From contig CAMVEB010000013.1 of the NCBI GenBank assembly GCA_947166385.1, positions 32,791-96,790 on the forward strand: a stretch of 64,000 bases of DNA, in the 5' to 3' direction. This document shows positions 48,001-58,300 of the stretch, piece by piece (the stretch's first letter is position 1; every line of letters starts with the position of its first letter). Both the position numbers and the translations under genes were made by a program. The notes under the pieces were generated by a model. That model had not been told where the DNA came from. It searched no databases and saw nothing but the letters and a program-made list of their open reading frames with translations. This DNA is from an uncultured Clostridia bacterium (GTDB taxonomy: Bacteria; Bacillota; Clostridia; Christensenellales; Aristaeellaceae).

Positions 48001-48115
48001 GATATCCGCATTTCCACTCAGTCACCGATATTCCCTATTATTCAGTTCGAGTGAGCTGGTTCAAATATATCCGTCAGATATGTATGAAATCGGAATGGCT
48101 GTGATATTCGTCATC

Positions 48116-48222
48116 CATGCATAATTGCATAAATATACAGAACTGGGGCTTTTGCACTTTTAGTGAATTAGTACTTGACAACAAAAAATAATAGGTGTAT
48201 AGTCCGTGCATAAACATGCATG
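48116..48222. promoter_or_regulatory. Candidate ArgR/AhrC boxes at argG
   Basis: CATGCATAATTGCATAAAT (48116-48134) lies upstream of the promoter, and CGTGCATAAACATGCATG (48205-48222) lies just after the -10. Both have TGCATAA...TGCAT arms similar to the Gram-positive ARG-box pattern and flank the promoter. The match is loose and ArgR is not encoded here. Confidence 0.35.
48175..48203 (+). promoter_or_regulatory. Promoter of the arginine operon
   Basis: TTGACA (48175-48180), 17-base spacer, TATAGT (48198-48203), a near-consensus promoter. Start near 48210 falls inside the downstream ARG-like box. Confidence 0.82.
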
Positions 48223-48236
48223 AAGGAGGGGCTCTT

Positions 48237-49463
48237 ATGAATAAAAAAGAGTATAAGAAAGTGGTCCTCGCCTATTCCGGTGGACTGGATACTTCCATTA
48301 TCATTCCCTGGCTGAAGGAGAACTACAATAATCCTGAGATTATTGCTGTTTCTGGTGACGTCGGACAAGGCACCGAATTGGATGGACTGGAAGAAAAAGC
48401 CCTGAAGACCGGTGCGTCCAAACTGTATATCCTCGATCTGACAAATGAATACGTGGATGATTACATCATCCCGACAATGAAAGCTGGCGCAATCTACGAA
48501 GATTACCTGCTCGGGACCAGCCACGCCAGGCCCTGCATTGCCAAAGGCTTGGTTGAGATCGCAAAAAAGGAAGGCGCAGACGCCATCTGCCACGGATGTA
48601 CCGGCAAAGGAAATGACCAGGTTCGGTTTGAACTGGCCGTAAAACACTTTGCGCCGGATATGCCAATTATCGCCCCGTGGCGTGAATGGGATATCAAGAG
48701 CCGGGAAGAAGAGATTGATTATGCCGAAGCACACAATATCCCGCTGAAAATTACGCGGGAAACCAACTATTCCAAGGACAAAAATCTATGGCATCTGAGC
48801 CATGAAGGATTGGATCTTGAAGACACCGGAAATGAACCACAGTACGAAAAACCCGGATTCCTGGAGATGGGCGTATCTCCGCTGGATGCGCCGGATGAGC
48901 CCACCTACATCACACTGGATTTTGAAAAAGGTATCCCTGTGGCGCTGAATGGAGAAAAGCAAAGCGCAAAAAGCATTATCCTGAAGCTGAACGAGTTGGG
49001 TGGAAAAAATGGCATCGGCATCATAGACATTGTCGAAAACCGTCTGGTTGGCATGAAATGCCGTGGCGTATACGAAACCCCCGGCGGCACCATTCTCTAC
49101 CGGGCTCATGAAGCCTTGGAATCCGTATGTCTGGATAAACTGACCATGCATGAAAAGCAAAAACTCGCCGTTACATTCGCCGAACTGGTATATAACGGCT
49201 TGTGGTTCTCCCCCCTGAGAGAAGCCCTGACCGCCTTTGTAGACAAAACACAGGAAAAGGTTACAGGGAAAGTAAAGCTGAAACTGTATAAGGGCAACAT
49301 CATCAAAGCAGGTGTATGGAGCGACTATTCCCTGTACTCTGAAGACATAGCCACCTTTGGCGCGAGTGATTACAACCAGGCTGATTCCGCGGGATTCATC
49401 ACACTGTTTGGCCTTCCTACCAAAGTCCAGGCGTTAGTGGACGCTGCTGCAAAGAAGGAATAA
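48237..49463 (+). CDS. argG: Argininosuccinate synthase
   Basis: Joins citrulline and aspartate with ATP to argininosuccinate. The 408-aa protein has the PP-loop [17 protein letters not shown], the second signature [13 protein letters not shown], and [20 protein letters not shown] in the C-terminal domain. ATG 48237 follows GGAGGGG by five bases; the longer reading from 48195 starts inside the promoter. It leads the plus-strand arginine operon; argH and argF are not in the window. Confidence 0.97.
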   Translation: MNKKEYKKVVLAYSGGLDTSIIIPWLKENYNNPEIIAVSGDVGQGTELDGLEEKALKTGASKLYILDLTNEYVDDYIIPTMKAGAIYEDYLLGTSHARPCIAKGLVEIAKKEGADAICHGCTGKGNDQVRFELAVKHFAPDMPIIAPWREWDIKSREEEIDYAEAHNIPLKITRETNYSKDKNLWHLSHEGLDLEDTGNEPQYEKPGFLEMGVSPLDAPDEPTYITLDFEKGIPVALNGEKQSAKSIILKLNELGGKNGIGIIDIVENRLVGMKCRGVYETPGGTILYRAHEALESVCLDKLTMHEKQKLAVTFAELVYNGLWFSPLREALTAFVDKTQEKVTGKVKLKLYKGNIIKAGVWSDYSLYSEDIATFGASDYNQADSAGFITLFGLPTKVQALVDAAAKKE

Positions 49464-49476
49464 TCTCGAGGTGCCT

Positions 49477-50406
49477 ATGACCAAAGTATTCATTGACGGA
49501 AGCTCTGGAACCACCGGGCTGCGGATCCGGGAACGGCTTTCGGAGCGGAAGGATCTGTGCCTGATTACACTGCCGGAAGAAACCCGGAAAGATCCCCGGG
49601 CCCGGGCGGCTGCGCTGAACAGCGCCGACATCTCCTTCCTTTGCTTGCCGGACGCGGCTGCCATTGAGGCAGCCGCTTTGGTGACATCGGAATCTACCGT
49701 GTTAATTGATACCAGCACTGCTCACCGAACCAGCACAGACTGGACCTTCGGCATGCCTGAGCTGAAAGGCATGCGGCAGAAAATTGCCGACTCCAAACGC
49801 ATTGCCAATCCAGGTTGCCACGCCAGTGGATTTATTGCGCTGATCGCTCCTTTGCTCCAAGCCAGCGTAATTGATCCGGAAGCAAGGCTCTCCTGTTTTT
49901 CACTGACCGGATACAGCGGTGGCGGAAAAAAGATGATTGCAGAATACGAAGCGGATTTTCTGCCGAAACTATATCAGGCTCCCCGTCAATACAGTCTGGG
50001 GCAGACCCACAAACACCTGCCGGAAATGGCAAAGGTATGTGGGCTTACCCATGAGCCGGTGTTCTGTCCCGTCGTCGGCAATTTCTATGCCGGAATGGAG
50101 GTAACCGTTCCTTTGACTGACGCAGAAACCGACGCTTCACCCGAAGAAATCCGGGAAGTGTATCGGGAATACTTCCAGCATGGCCTGATCAGGTATACAG
50201 ATACGGTTGATGAAAATGGTTTCCTTTCCGCCGGCGCCCTTGCAGGTCGGGATGATATGGAAATCTCCGTATTCGGTAATGAGGCACGAATAATCCTGGT
50301 TGCCCGGTTTGACAACCTGGGCAAAGGCGCATCAGGCGCTGCCATCCAGAACATGAATCTCGTCCTGGGGATTGATGAAGACTCCGGACTGAACACGAGG
50401 AAATAA
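49477..50406 (+). CDS. argC: N-acetyl-gamma-glutamyl-phosphate reductase (short type)
   Basis: Third step of arginine synthesis; reduces N-acetylglutamyl phosphate with NADPH. The 309-aa protein is the short, type 2 form. It has FIDGSSGTTGLRIRERL at the nucleotide fold, the catalytic cysteine in IANPGCHASGFIAL (C-ligand in NPGCHASG), and the late His motif HKHLPEMAKVCG. The start is ATG 49477, five bases after GAGG, not GTG 49471. It follows argG by 13 bases. Confidence 0.93.
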   Translation: MTKVFIDGSSGTTGLRIRERLSERKDLCLITLPEETRKDPRARAAALNSADISFLCLPDAAAIEAAALVTSESTVLIDTSTAHRTSTDWTFGMPELKGMRQKIADSKRIANPGCHASGFIALIAPLLQASVIDPEARLSCFSLTGYSGGGKKMIAEYEADFLPKLYQAPRQYSLGQTHKHLPEMAKVCGLTHEPVFCPVVGNFYAGMEVTVPLTDAETDASPEEIREVYREYFQHGLIRYTDTVDENGFLSAGALAGRDDMEISVFGNEARIILVARFDNLGKGASGAAIQNMNLVLGIDEDSGLNTRK

Positions 50407-50880
50407 ATGAACGATCTGCGCATACAACCCATGACCATTAACGACTACGATGAAGTGCGTGCCCTATGGCTGACAATCCAGGGATTTGGCATCCGGGCTC
50501 TGGATGATTCCCCGGAGGATATCAACCGGTTCATCCGCCGGAATCCTACTACCAGCGTGGTCGCAAGGGTCAGCGGAAGAATTGTTGGATCCATCCTGTG
50601 CGGATCTGACGGAAGACAGGGTGCGCTATACCACGTATGCGTTGCCCGGGAATATAGGCGACGCGGAATCGGAACTCAAATGGTTGCCTATTGTATGCAG
50701 CAGCTAAAGCTGATGGGCATCAACAAGGTTTCTCTGATTGCATTCACGCGGAACGATGCCGGAAACGCTTTTTGGAACCAGATAGGCTGGACACATAAAT
50801 CTGACGTCAACTACTACGAGTTCATCCTGAACCAGGAGAACATTACCCAGTTTGTAGGAGGAGAAGATGAGCATCCGTAA
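50407..50880 (+). CDS. GNAT-family N-acetyltransferase inside the arginine operon
   Basis: The 157-aa protein has the GNAT acetyl-CoA site REYRRRGIGTQMVAYCMQQL and the strand HVCVAREYRR, with NDAGNAFWNQIGW near the end. It starts directly at the argC stop (GAGG six bases before the ATG) and overlaps argJ by 14 bases. The place between argC and argJ suggests an acetylation step of the pathway, most simply glutamate N-acetylation as a short stand-alone synthase, but this is inferred from position only. It could equally modify a protein. Confidence 0.88.
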   Translation: MNDLRIQPMTINDYDEVRALWLTIQGFGIRALDDSPEDINRFIRRNPTTSVVARVSGRIVGSILCGSDGRQGALYHVCVAREYRRRGIGTQMVAYCMQQLKLMGINKVSLIAFTRNDAGNAFWNQIGWTHKSDVNYYEFILNQENITQFVGGEDEHP

Positions 50881-52114
50881 AATTCCTGGTGGCATCACTG
50901 CCGCAAAGGGTTTCCTGGCTTCTTGTTGCGAGGCAGGCATCAAATATAGAGGCAGGACTGATATGGCCATGATATATAGTGCCACTCCCTGCACCGTCGG
51001 AGGTGTCTTTACCTCCAATCAGGTAAAAGCTGCACCGGTCCTTTGGGACAGGGAAATTGTACAAAATAAGAAATCGGTACACGCGGTGGTTGTAAACGCC
51101 GGGATTGCCAATGCCGCCACAGGGAATACCGGGATGGTTCTCTGTCGGAAAACCGCGGAATCTGCGGGAAATGCTCTGGGGATTCCCGTGGATTCCGTAC
51201 TTCTGGGATCCACCGGCGTGATTGGTCCTCAGCTTCCCCTGGACAAACTGTCCAACGGGATTGCCCAGATGGCAGGGACACTGTCCGGTATGCAGGAAGC
51301 AGGTACTGCCGCGAGTCGCGCTATCATGACCACAGACACGGTAAATAAAGAATTCGCCGTGTCTTTTACGCTGCCCGCCGCAGACGGCAGTGGCAACGTA
51401 GAAGTCCGACTGGGAGGGATGAGCAAAGGTAGCGGGATGATTCATCCGAACATGTGCACGATGTTGTGCTACATCACGACCGACTGCGCGATCAGTCACG
51501 AACTGCTGCAGAAAGCTGTTTCTGACATTGTGCAGGACACTTTCAACATGATCACAGTCGACGGAGACACCAGCACCAACGATACACTGCTGGTAATGGC
51601 AAACGGAGAAGCCGGAAACTGCCCCATCACTGAAAATGACAAAAGCTACCAGCTGTTCAGGGATGCCCTTGGTAGCGTATGTCATGATTTGGCAGTACTT
51701 ATGGCGTCCGATGGCGAAGGCGCCACACATCTGATTGAGATGAGGGTATACAACGCAGACAGGAAAGAAAATGCTAGAAAACTGGCCCGATCCGTATGCG
51801 GTTCCAGCTTGGTAAAAGCCATGGTATTTGGCCGGGATGCTAACTGCGGGCGGATCCTTTGTGCACTTGGATACGCCGGAATATCGTTCGATCCCGCAGT
51901 AATAGAACTATACCTGCATGGAGCTGAAGAAACGGTTTGCTTCTACCGGGATGGACATGTCATGGAATTTGATGAGGAAAAAGCCGCTGCCATCCTGGCA
52001 GAAAAGAATGTCTGCTTCTCCTGCGACATGAAAGCTGGCAAAGAAGAAGCCACCGCATGGGGATGTGATCTGACATATGACTATGTTAAAATCAACGGAG
52101 ACTACAGATCCTGA
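50867..52114 (+). CDS. argJ: Glutamate N-acetyltransferase/ornithine acetyltransferase ArgJ
   Basis: Transfers the acetyl group from N-acetylornithine to glutamate; some forms also use acetyl-CoA. The 415-aa precursor should cut itself before the threonine in KGSGMIHPNMCTMLCYITTD, giving alpha and beta chains; the usual NMATML here reads NMCTML. Other marks are AMIYSATPCTVGGVFTSNQV and DGDTSTNDTLLVMANG. GGAGGAGAAG precedes the ATG. Whether it is mono- or bifunctional cannot be decided; the nearby GNAT may supply the first acetyl groups. Confidence 0.95.
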   Translation: MSIRKIPGGITAAKGFLASCCEAGIKYRGRTDMAMIYSATPCTVGGVFTSNQVKAAPVLWDREIVQNKKSVHAVVVNAGIANAATGNTGMVLCRKTAESAGNALGIPVDSVLLGSTGVIGPQLPLDKLSNGIAQMAGTLSGMQEAGTAASRAIMTTDTVNKEFAVSFTLPAADGSGNVEVRLGGMSKGSGMIHPNMCTMLCYITTDCAISHELLQKAVSDIVQDTFNMITVDGDTSTNDTLLVMANGEAGNCPITENDKSYQLFRDALGSVCHDLAVLMASDGEGATHLIEMRVYNADRKENARKLARSVCGSSLVKAMVFGRDANCGRILCALGYAGISFDPAVIELYLHGAEETVCFYRDGHVMEFDEEKAAAILAEKNVCFSCDMKAGKEEATAWGCDLTYDYVKINGDYRS

Positions 52115-52129
52115 CAGAGGAGGGTGCTC

Positions 52130-53029
52130 ATGCACAGTGACCTGACCAATATGGAGAGAGCGGAAGTTCTGACCGCTGCCCTTCCCTACATCCGGAAATA
52201 CTCGGGAAAAGTGATTGTCGTAAAATACGGCGGGAACGCCATGATCAACGAGCAGCTGAAGCAGCAGGTCATGGAGGATATTGTCTTGCTGTGGTTGATT
52301 GGTGTACAGGTGGTGTTGATTCACGGTGGCGGACCGGAGATCAACGACCTGATGGATCGGCTTGGAAAGAAACCGGAATTTGTAAACGGCTTGCGGGTCA
52401 CCGACAAGGAAACAATGGATATTGTACAGATGGTACTAGCCGGAAAGATCAATAAAACGCTGGTAAACCTGCTCGAGATGAAAGGCGGCAAAGCCGTTGG
52501 GCTTTCAGGTATGGATGGCCGTTTGCTGCAATGTACCATGAAGGATGAGCATTTGGGCTATGTGGGCGAAATTCAGAAAGTTCACATCAATCCGGTGACC
52601 GATCTCCTGAACAATGGCTATATCCCAGTGGTATCCACAGTGGGATGCGACAAGAGCGGCAATGCATATAACATAAACGGAGATACCGCGGCCGCCTACA
52701 TAGCTGGAGCCCTCGGAGCGGAAACTCTGATCATGATGACAGATATTGCCGGAATACTGAAAAACAAGGATGACCCCTCCACACTGATTCCTGAGATAGC
52801 ACTGAGTGAGCTGCCAACGCTGTATAAAACAGGAATCATCTCCGGCGGAATGATCCCCAAGGTAGAATGCTGTTCTACAGCAATCTCCCGGGGGGTAAAA
52901 AACGTGGTTATCATGGATGGACGCGTCCCCCACTCCATTCTGATGGAACTGCTGACAGATGAAGGCGCAGGCACCCGGATTGCCGCTGCTGAAAAATCAT
53001 TCGATGACCGCCAGGCAGGATGGGAATGA
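52130..53029 (+). CDS. argB: Acetylglutamate kinase
   Basis: Phosphorylates N-acetylglutamate. The 299-aa protein has VVKYGGNAM (catalytic lysine), VLIHGGGPEINDLMDRLG, and the DIAGILKNKDD and SGGMIPKVECC motifs. The N-terminal helix ERAEVLTAALPYIRKYSGK before the first strand is the feature of the hexameric, arginine-inhibited forms, so feedback by arginine is likely. ATG 52130 has GGAGG six bases upstream. Confidence 0.96.
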   Translation: MHSDLTNMERAEVLTAALPYIRKYSGKVIVVKYGGNAMINEQLKQQVMEDIVLLWLIGVQVVLIHGGGPEINDLMDRLGKKPEFVNGLRVTDKETMDIVQMVLAGKINKTLVNLLEMKGGKAVGLSGMDGRLLQCTMKDEHLGYVGEIQKVHINPVTDLLNNGYIPVVSTVGCDKSGNAYNINGDTAAAYIAGALGAETLIMMTDIAGILKNKDDPSTLIPEIALSELPTLYKTGIISGGMIPKVECCSTAISRGVKNVVIMDGRVPHSILMELLTDEGAGTRIAAAEKSFDDRQAGWE

Positions 53030-53045
53030 AACGGAGGATATGACA

Positions 53046-54215
53046 ATGAACATTAAGGAACTTGATCAGACTTATATCGCCGGAACCTATAAGCGCTTCC
53101 CTGTTGAAATTGTAAGCGGAAAAGGCTCTATTGTACAGGATGAGAATGGAAAAGAATACATTGATATGGGATCTGGAATCGCCGTGACATCCTTCGGGAT
53201 TGCAGACGATGCATGGATCAGCGCTGTAGAACAGCAAATCCACCAGGTCCAACACATGTCCAACCTGTACTATACTGCTCCCTGCGCCATGTTGGCAGAA
53301 AAGCTATGCACCAGGACCGGAATGAAAAAAGTGTTTTTTGGCAACTCCGGAGCAGAAGCCAACGAATGTGCGATCAAAGTCGCACGAAAATGGGCAGCTG
53401 AACACAAGGGGGTAGAATGCTCCACAATCATTACACTGGAAAACAGTTTTCACGGACGCACTCTGACAACGCTTGCTGCCACCGGCCAGGCGCACTATCA
53501 CGAACTGTTTCAGCCGTTGACTCCCGGATTTGTCCACATTCCTGCCGGAGATCTTGACGCACTGCGCCGGATATGTGAGGACAGGAAAACAGCTGCTATC
53601 CTGATTGAATGCATCCAGGGAGAGGGGGGCATAATTCCCCTCAGTCGGGAATATACCGATGCTCTCTCCGCCTATACAAAAGAAAACAACATTCTGCTGA
53701 TGATCGACGAAGTGCAGACCGGAAACGGACGTACCGGAAAACTGTATTCCTACATGCATTACGGACTGAAACCGGATGTTCTGACCACTGCCAAAGGACT
53801 GGCCGGCGGACTGCCGCTGGGGGCCTGCCTGATGAGTGAGAAAGTGGCGGACGTGCTGTCCATTGGCGACCATGGATCCACTTTTGGTGGAAATCCTGTT
53901 GCATGCGCCGCCGCGCTGTCCGTGCTGAGCCGGCTGACAGATGTTTTCCTGGATGAAGTTGATGCGAAAGGAAAACTGTTGCGGAGCCTGCTGGAAAACC
54001 AGGATGGGATTCTCTCTGTTTCCGGGATGGGTTTGATGTTAGGACTTCAGACGGAAAAACCGGCAGGCCAGGTTGTTCAGGCAGCCATGGAAAACGGTGT
54101 ATTGTGCCTGACTGCCAAGAATAAAGTGCGGTTGCTTCCGGCACTTAATATTCCTGAACCACTGCTGCGCAAAGCCGCAGGCATCATTAAGGAAGCATGT
54201 TCTGTCGCCAACTGA
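53046..54215 (+). CDS. argD: Acetylornithine aminotransferase
   Basis: Class III PLP aminotransferase forming N-acetylornithine. The 389-aa protein has FFGNSGAEANECAIKVARKW, the cofactor aspartate in LLMIDEVQTGNGRTGKL, and the Schiff-base lysine in TTAKGLAGGLPLGACL. The ATG at 53046 lies eight bases after GGAGG and 16 bases after argB; the ORF is open much further upstream inside argB but without a start site. Confidence 0.95.
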   Translation: MNIKELDQTYIAGTYKRFPVEIVSGKGSIVQDENGKEYIDMGSGIAVTSFGIADDAWISAVEQQIHQVQHMSNLYYTAPCAMLAEKLCTRTGMKKVFFGNSGAEANECAIKVARKWAAEHKGVECSTIITLENSFHGRTLTTLAATGQAHYHELFQPLTPGFVHIPAGDLDALRRICEDRKTAAILIECIQGEGGIIPLSREYTDALSAYTKENNILLMIDEVQTGNGRTGKLYSYMHYGLKPDVLTTAKGLAGGLPLGACLMSEKVADVLSIGDHGSTFGGNPVACAAALSVLSRLTDVFLDEVDAKGKLLRSLLENQDGILSVSGMGLMLGLQTEKPAGQVVQAAMENGVLCLTAKNKVRLLPALNIPEPLLRKAAGIIKEACSVAN

Positions 54216-54243
54216 CTGTTAATTACCTGTTTCGGAGGAAAAA

Positions 54244-55308
54244 ATGGCCTATTTAGTTCTGAGCAACGGAATGATCTTTGAAGGAAAACGCATCGGGGCA
54301 ACTCGAAACCGGATCGGCGAACTTGTTTTCACCACCGGGATGGAAGGCTATCTGGAAACACTGACCGACCCCAGCTATTACGGTCAGATCGTAACTCAAA
54401 CCTTCCCACTGATCGGTAATTACGGCGTGATTGAAGAAGACTTCGAGGGAAACAGCACCCTGTTCGGATACATCGTGCGGGAGCTGTGCGACACACCCTC
54501 CAACTTTCGGTCCGCTTATCCTCTGAATGATTACCTTGTAGCAAAGGGTATTCCCGGACTGTGCGGTGTTGACACGAGAGAAATCGTCCGCATCACGCGG
54601 GAGGAAGGCGTAATGAACGCCATGATTTGTGATGAAATTCCGGAAGATCTGAGCGCAATTCGTACATTTCGGGTTGAAAAAGCGGTGGACACCGTTTCTG
54701 GAAACGAGAAATACACTTGCCCTGCCGATGGAAAAGAAAAGTACAGGGTAGCGCTGATCGATTACGGTGCAAAACACAACATCATTCGTAGCCTTCAAAA
54801 ACGCGGCTGCAGTGTGACCGTTTGGCCTGCGCGCACACCGGCAAAAGAAATCCTGTCCTCCGTTCCGGACGGTATCATGTTGTCCAACGGACCCGGGGAT
54901 CCGAAGGAAAACTCTTTCTGCATTGAAGAACTGCGGAAAATAATCGGAGTCAAGCCCACATTTGGCATCTGTCTGGGACATCAGCTGGTCGCCTTGGCGC
55001 TGGGGGGAAACACTGTAAAGCTGAAATATGGACACCGTGGAGGAAACCAGCCTGTCCGGGATCTGAGTTCCGGAAGAACCTACATTACTTCACAAAACCA
55101 TGGATACGCTGTCGTAGCAGACTCCCTGAAAGGGATTGGAATTGAGTCCTTCCGAAATGCCAACGACAACAGCTGCGAAGGAATGGAATATCCGGAAAAG
55201 AACTGCTTCACTGTACAGTTCCATCCGGAAGCTGCCTCCGGCCCCAGGGATACTGGCATCCTGTTCGACCGTTTTGTTCAGAGGATGGAGGAAGAGAAAC
55301 ATGCCTAA
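54244..55308 (+). CDS. carA: Carbamoyl-phosphate synthase small subunit
   Basis: Glutamine amidotransferase subunit supplying ammonia for carbamoyl phosphate. The 354-aa protein has the CarA N-terminal domain (GMIFEGKRIGATRNRIGELV, FTTGMEGYLETLTDPSY) and the class I amidotransferase triad: Cys in FGICLGHQLVAL and His/Glu in QFHPEAASGP. GGAGG precedes the ATG. Its place in the arginine operon suggests this copy serves arginine, though pyrimidine synthesis needs it too. Confidence 0.97.
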   Translation: MAYLVLSNGMIFEGKRIGATRNRIGELVFTTGMEGYLETLTDPSYYGQIVTQTFPLIGNYGVIEEDFEGNSTLFGYIVRELCDTPSNFRSAYPLNDYLVAKGIPGLCGVDTREIVRITREEGVMNAMICDEIPEDLSAIRTFRVEKAVDTVSGNEKYTCPADGKEKYRVALIDYGAKHNIIRSLQKRGCSVTVWPARTPAKEILSSVPDGIMLSNGPGDPKENSFCIEELRKIIGVKPTFGICLGHQLVALALGGNTVKLKYGHRGGNQPVRDLSSGRTYITSQNHGYAVVADSLKGIGIESFRNANDNSCEGMEYPEKNCFTVQFHPEAASGPRDTGILFDRFVQRMEEEKHA

Positions 55309-58300
55309 AGATCAGACCATTCGGAAAGTGCTTGTTATCGGTTCCGGGCCTATTGTTATCGGGCAGGCAGCAGAATTTGATTATGCCGGTGCGCAGGCCT
55401 GCCGTGTACTGAAACAGGAAGGAATCAACGTAGTGCTGGTAAACTCCAACCCCGCCACAATTATGACTGACCAGCACCTTGCGGATGAAATTTACCTGGA
55501 ACCCCTGAATGCCACCACCGTACGCAGGATAATCGAAAAAGAACGTCCGGATGGACTGATTGCTGGTCTTGGCGGACAAACAGGTCTTACTCTCGCCATG
55601 CAGCTAAGTCGGGATGGAACATTGAATGAATTTGGTGTACGCCTTTTAGGGTCCCCGATTGAAGCAATTGAAAAGGCTGAAGACCGGGAAAAATTCCGGG
55701 AAACCATGTTGAATGCCGGTCAGCCCTGTGTACCTTCCGGGATAGCGGAAACGCTCGATACTGCCCTGGCTGTAGCCAAAAGAATCGGATACCCCGTGAT
55801 TGTTCGGCCTGCTTATACCCTGGGGGGTAGCGGTGGTGGAATTGCAACGAATGAGGAAGAAATGCACCAGATTGCCCGTGGTGGACTGGACGCCTCCCCC
55901 ATCACACAGATCTTGGTTGAAAAATGTATCTCCGGATGGAAGGAAATCGAATTTGAAACCATGAGGGACGCGAAAGGAAACGTGATCGCCGTCTGTTCGA
56001 TGGAAAACGTGGATCCTGTCGGAATTCACACCGGGGACAGCGTTGTGGTTGCCCCTGCGTTGACGTTATCCGATAAGGAATATCAGATGCTTCGCACCGC
56101 TTCACTGGATATCATTTCTGCGATTGGTATTGTAGGTGGATGCAACTGCCAGTTCGCGCTGAACCCGGATTCATTCGAATATGCAGTGATCGAAGTCAAT
56201 CCACGGGTAAGCCGTTCGTCAGCTCTCGCCAGTAAAGCAACCGGATATCCTATAGCGAAAATGACGACACGGCTGGCACTGGGATATTCCCTGGACGAGA
56301 TTATGAATGACATCACTGGCAAAACCTGTGCATGTTTCGAGCCGACGGTAGACTACGTCGTGGTAAAATTCCCAAAATGGCCTTTTGACAAATTCTATGG
56401 ATCCAGCCGACGCCTGGGAACCCAAATGAAGGCTACGGGCGAGGTCATGGCCATTGGGCAGCGGTTTGAAGAAGCGCTGATGAAAGCTGTGCGTGGAGCG
56501 GAGATTTCCCTGGATACATTGAATGCGCCGCCGCTGACGGATGAACCGTTGCGAGAACGCCTGGCCCGGCAGGACGACCGCCGGCTTTTCACCGTGTTTG
56601 AGGCATTAAAAAGCGGCATTTCTGTCGATGAAATCTTTGAAATCACCAAGATTGATCGTTTTTTCCTGTATCGGCTCCGTGCAATGGCTGAAACAGAAAT
56701 GAAAGCGGAGAAAAACGGCCTGCAGCCCGGAGATTATGAGATCTTTAAGAAGATGGGCTATCCGGATGAGGCAATCCGCCGCATCTCCGGCGCATCTTCC
56801 GTTCCCGGATGGCAAATGAGCTACAAGATGGTAGATACCTGCGGCGCAGAGTTTGCCGCAGAAACACCCTACTTTTACTCCTGTACGGACAAAGCATGTG
56901 AGTCCCGAAGTCTGAAACGATCTGGCCGTCCCGTGGTCATCGTGCTGGGATCCGGACCGATCCGGATCGGTCAGGGCATTGAGTTTGACTACTCCTCTGT
57001 CCACTGTGTATGGACGCTGCGCCAGATTGGATACGACGTAGTCATCATCAATAATAACCCCGAGACCGTATCTACTGACTATGACACGGCGGATCGGCTG
57101 TACTTCGAACCCCTGACACCGGAAGATGTATGGAATATCATCCAGGTGGAAAAACCCGTTGGAGTCGTAGTCGCTTTCGGAGGACAGACAGCCATCAAAC
57201 TGACTGGCTTCCTGGCCGATCAGGGAATCCCGATTCTGGGAACCAGTGCCGAGTCCATCGATATTGCCGAAGACCGCGAACGTTTTGACGCGCTTCTGGA
57301 ACATTTTGGCATCCGTCGGCCGCGCGGCATGGCCGTACGCACACTTGAAGAAGCTGTTGCCGCCGCCGAGGAACTGGGGTATCCTGTTCTGTTGCGTCCT
57401 TCCTATGTGATTGGCGGACAGAACATGACCATTTCCCGATCCCGCGAAAAAACAATGGACTACATGCGGCGTATTCTTGCCGGTGGCATCGAAAACCCGG
57501 TACTGATAGATCAGTATCTGCCAGGCGTTGAACTGGAAGTGGATGTGATTTCCGACGGGACGGACGTGTTGATTCCCGGAATCATGGAACACATAGAGCG
57601 GGCCGGCGTTCACAGCGGCGACTCCATCGCTGTTTACCCGCCATTCAACCTGACAGTGAAATTTCAGGAAAAGATCTGTGACATTTCAGCAAAACTTGCG
57701 CTGGCTCTCGGAACCCATGGACTGGTAAATATCCAGTACCTGATCTTCGACAATGAATTGTATGTCATTGAGGTAAACCCTCGGGCTTCCCGGACCGTAC
57801 CTTACATTTCCAAAGTAACCGGCGTTCCGATGGTAGATCTGGCCTCCCGTGTGATGTTAGGCGAACCGCTGAAAAAGATGGGTTACGGCAACGGACTCTA
57901 TCCTGCCCCGCCCTATTGTGCCATCAAGGTTCCGGTATTCTCTTTCGAAAAGCTGAACGATGCTGATTCCATTCTGGGACCGGAGATGAAATCCACCGGC
58001 GAAGTACTCGGGATCGGTATTACTAAAGCGGAAGCGCTTTTCAAAGGTCTTTCAGCTGCCGGATTCTCCCTGCCCACTGCTCGGGAAAAAACTCACACCG
58101 GCGTCCTCCTTTCTGTTGAAGACGAGGACTTTCCGGATGCCATTACCGTAGCTAAACGATGCTACGATCTGGGAATCCGGTTATTTGCTACAAAGGATAC
58201 TGCCCGCGCTATTTCTTCGGTCGGAATTCATGTGAGCCCGGTGGCCGACCCTTCCTCCAGCGATGAGATCACCCACCTGATGGAAAACGGAGATGTCAGT

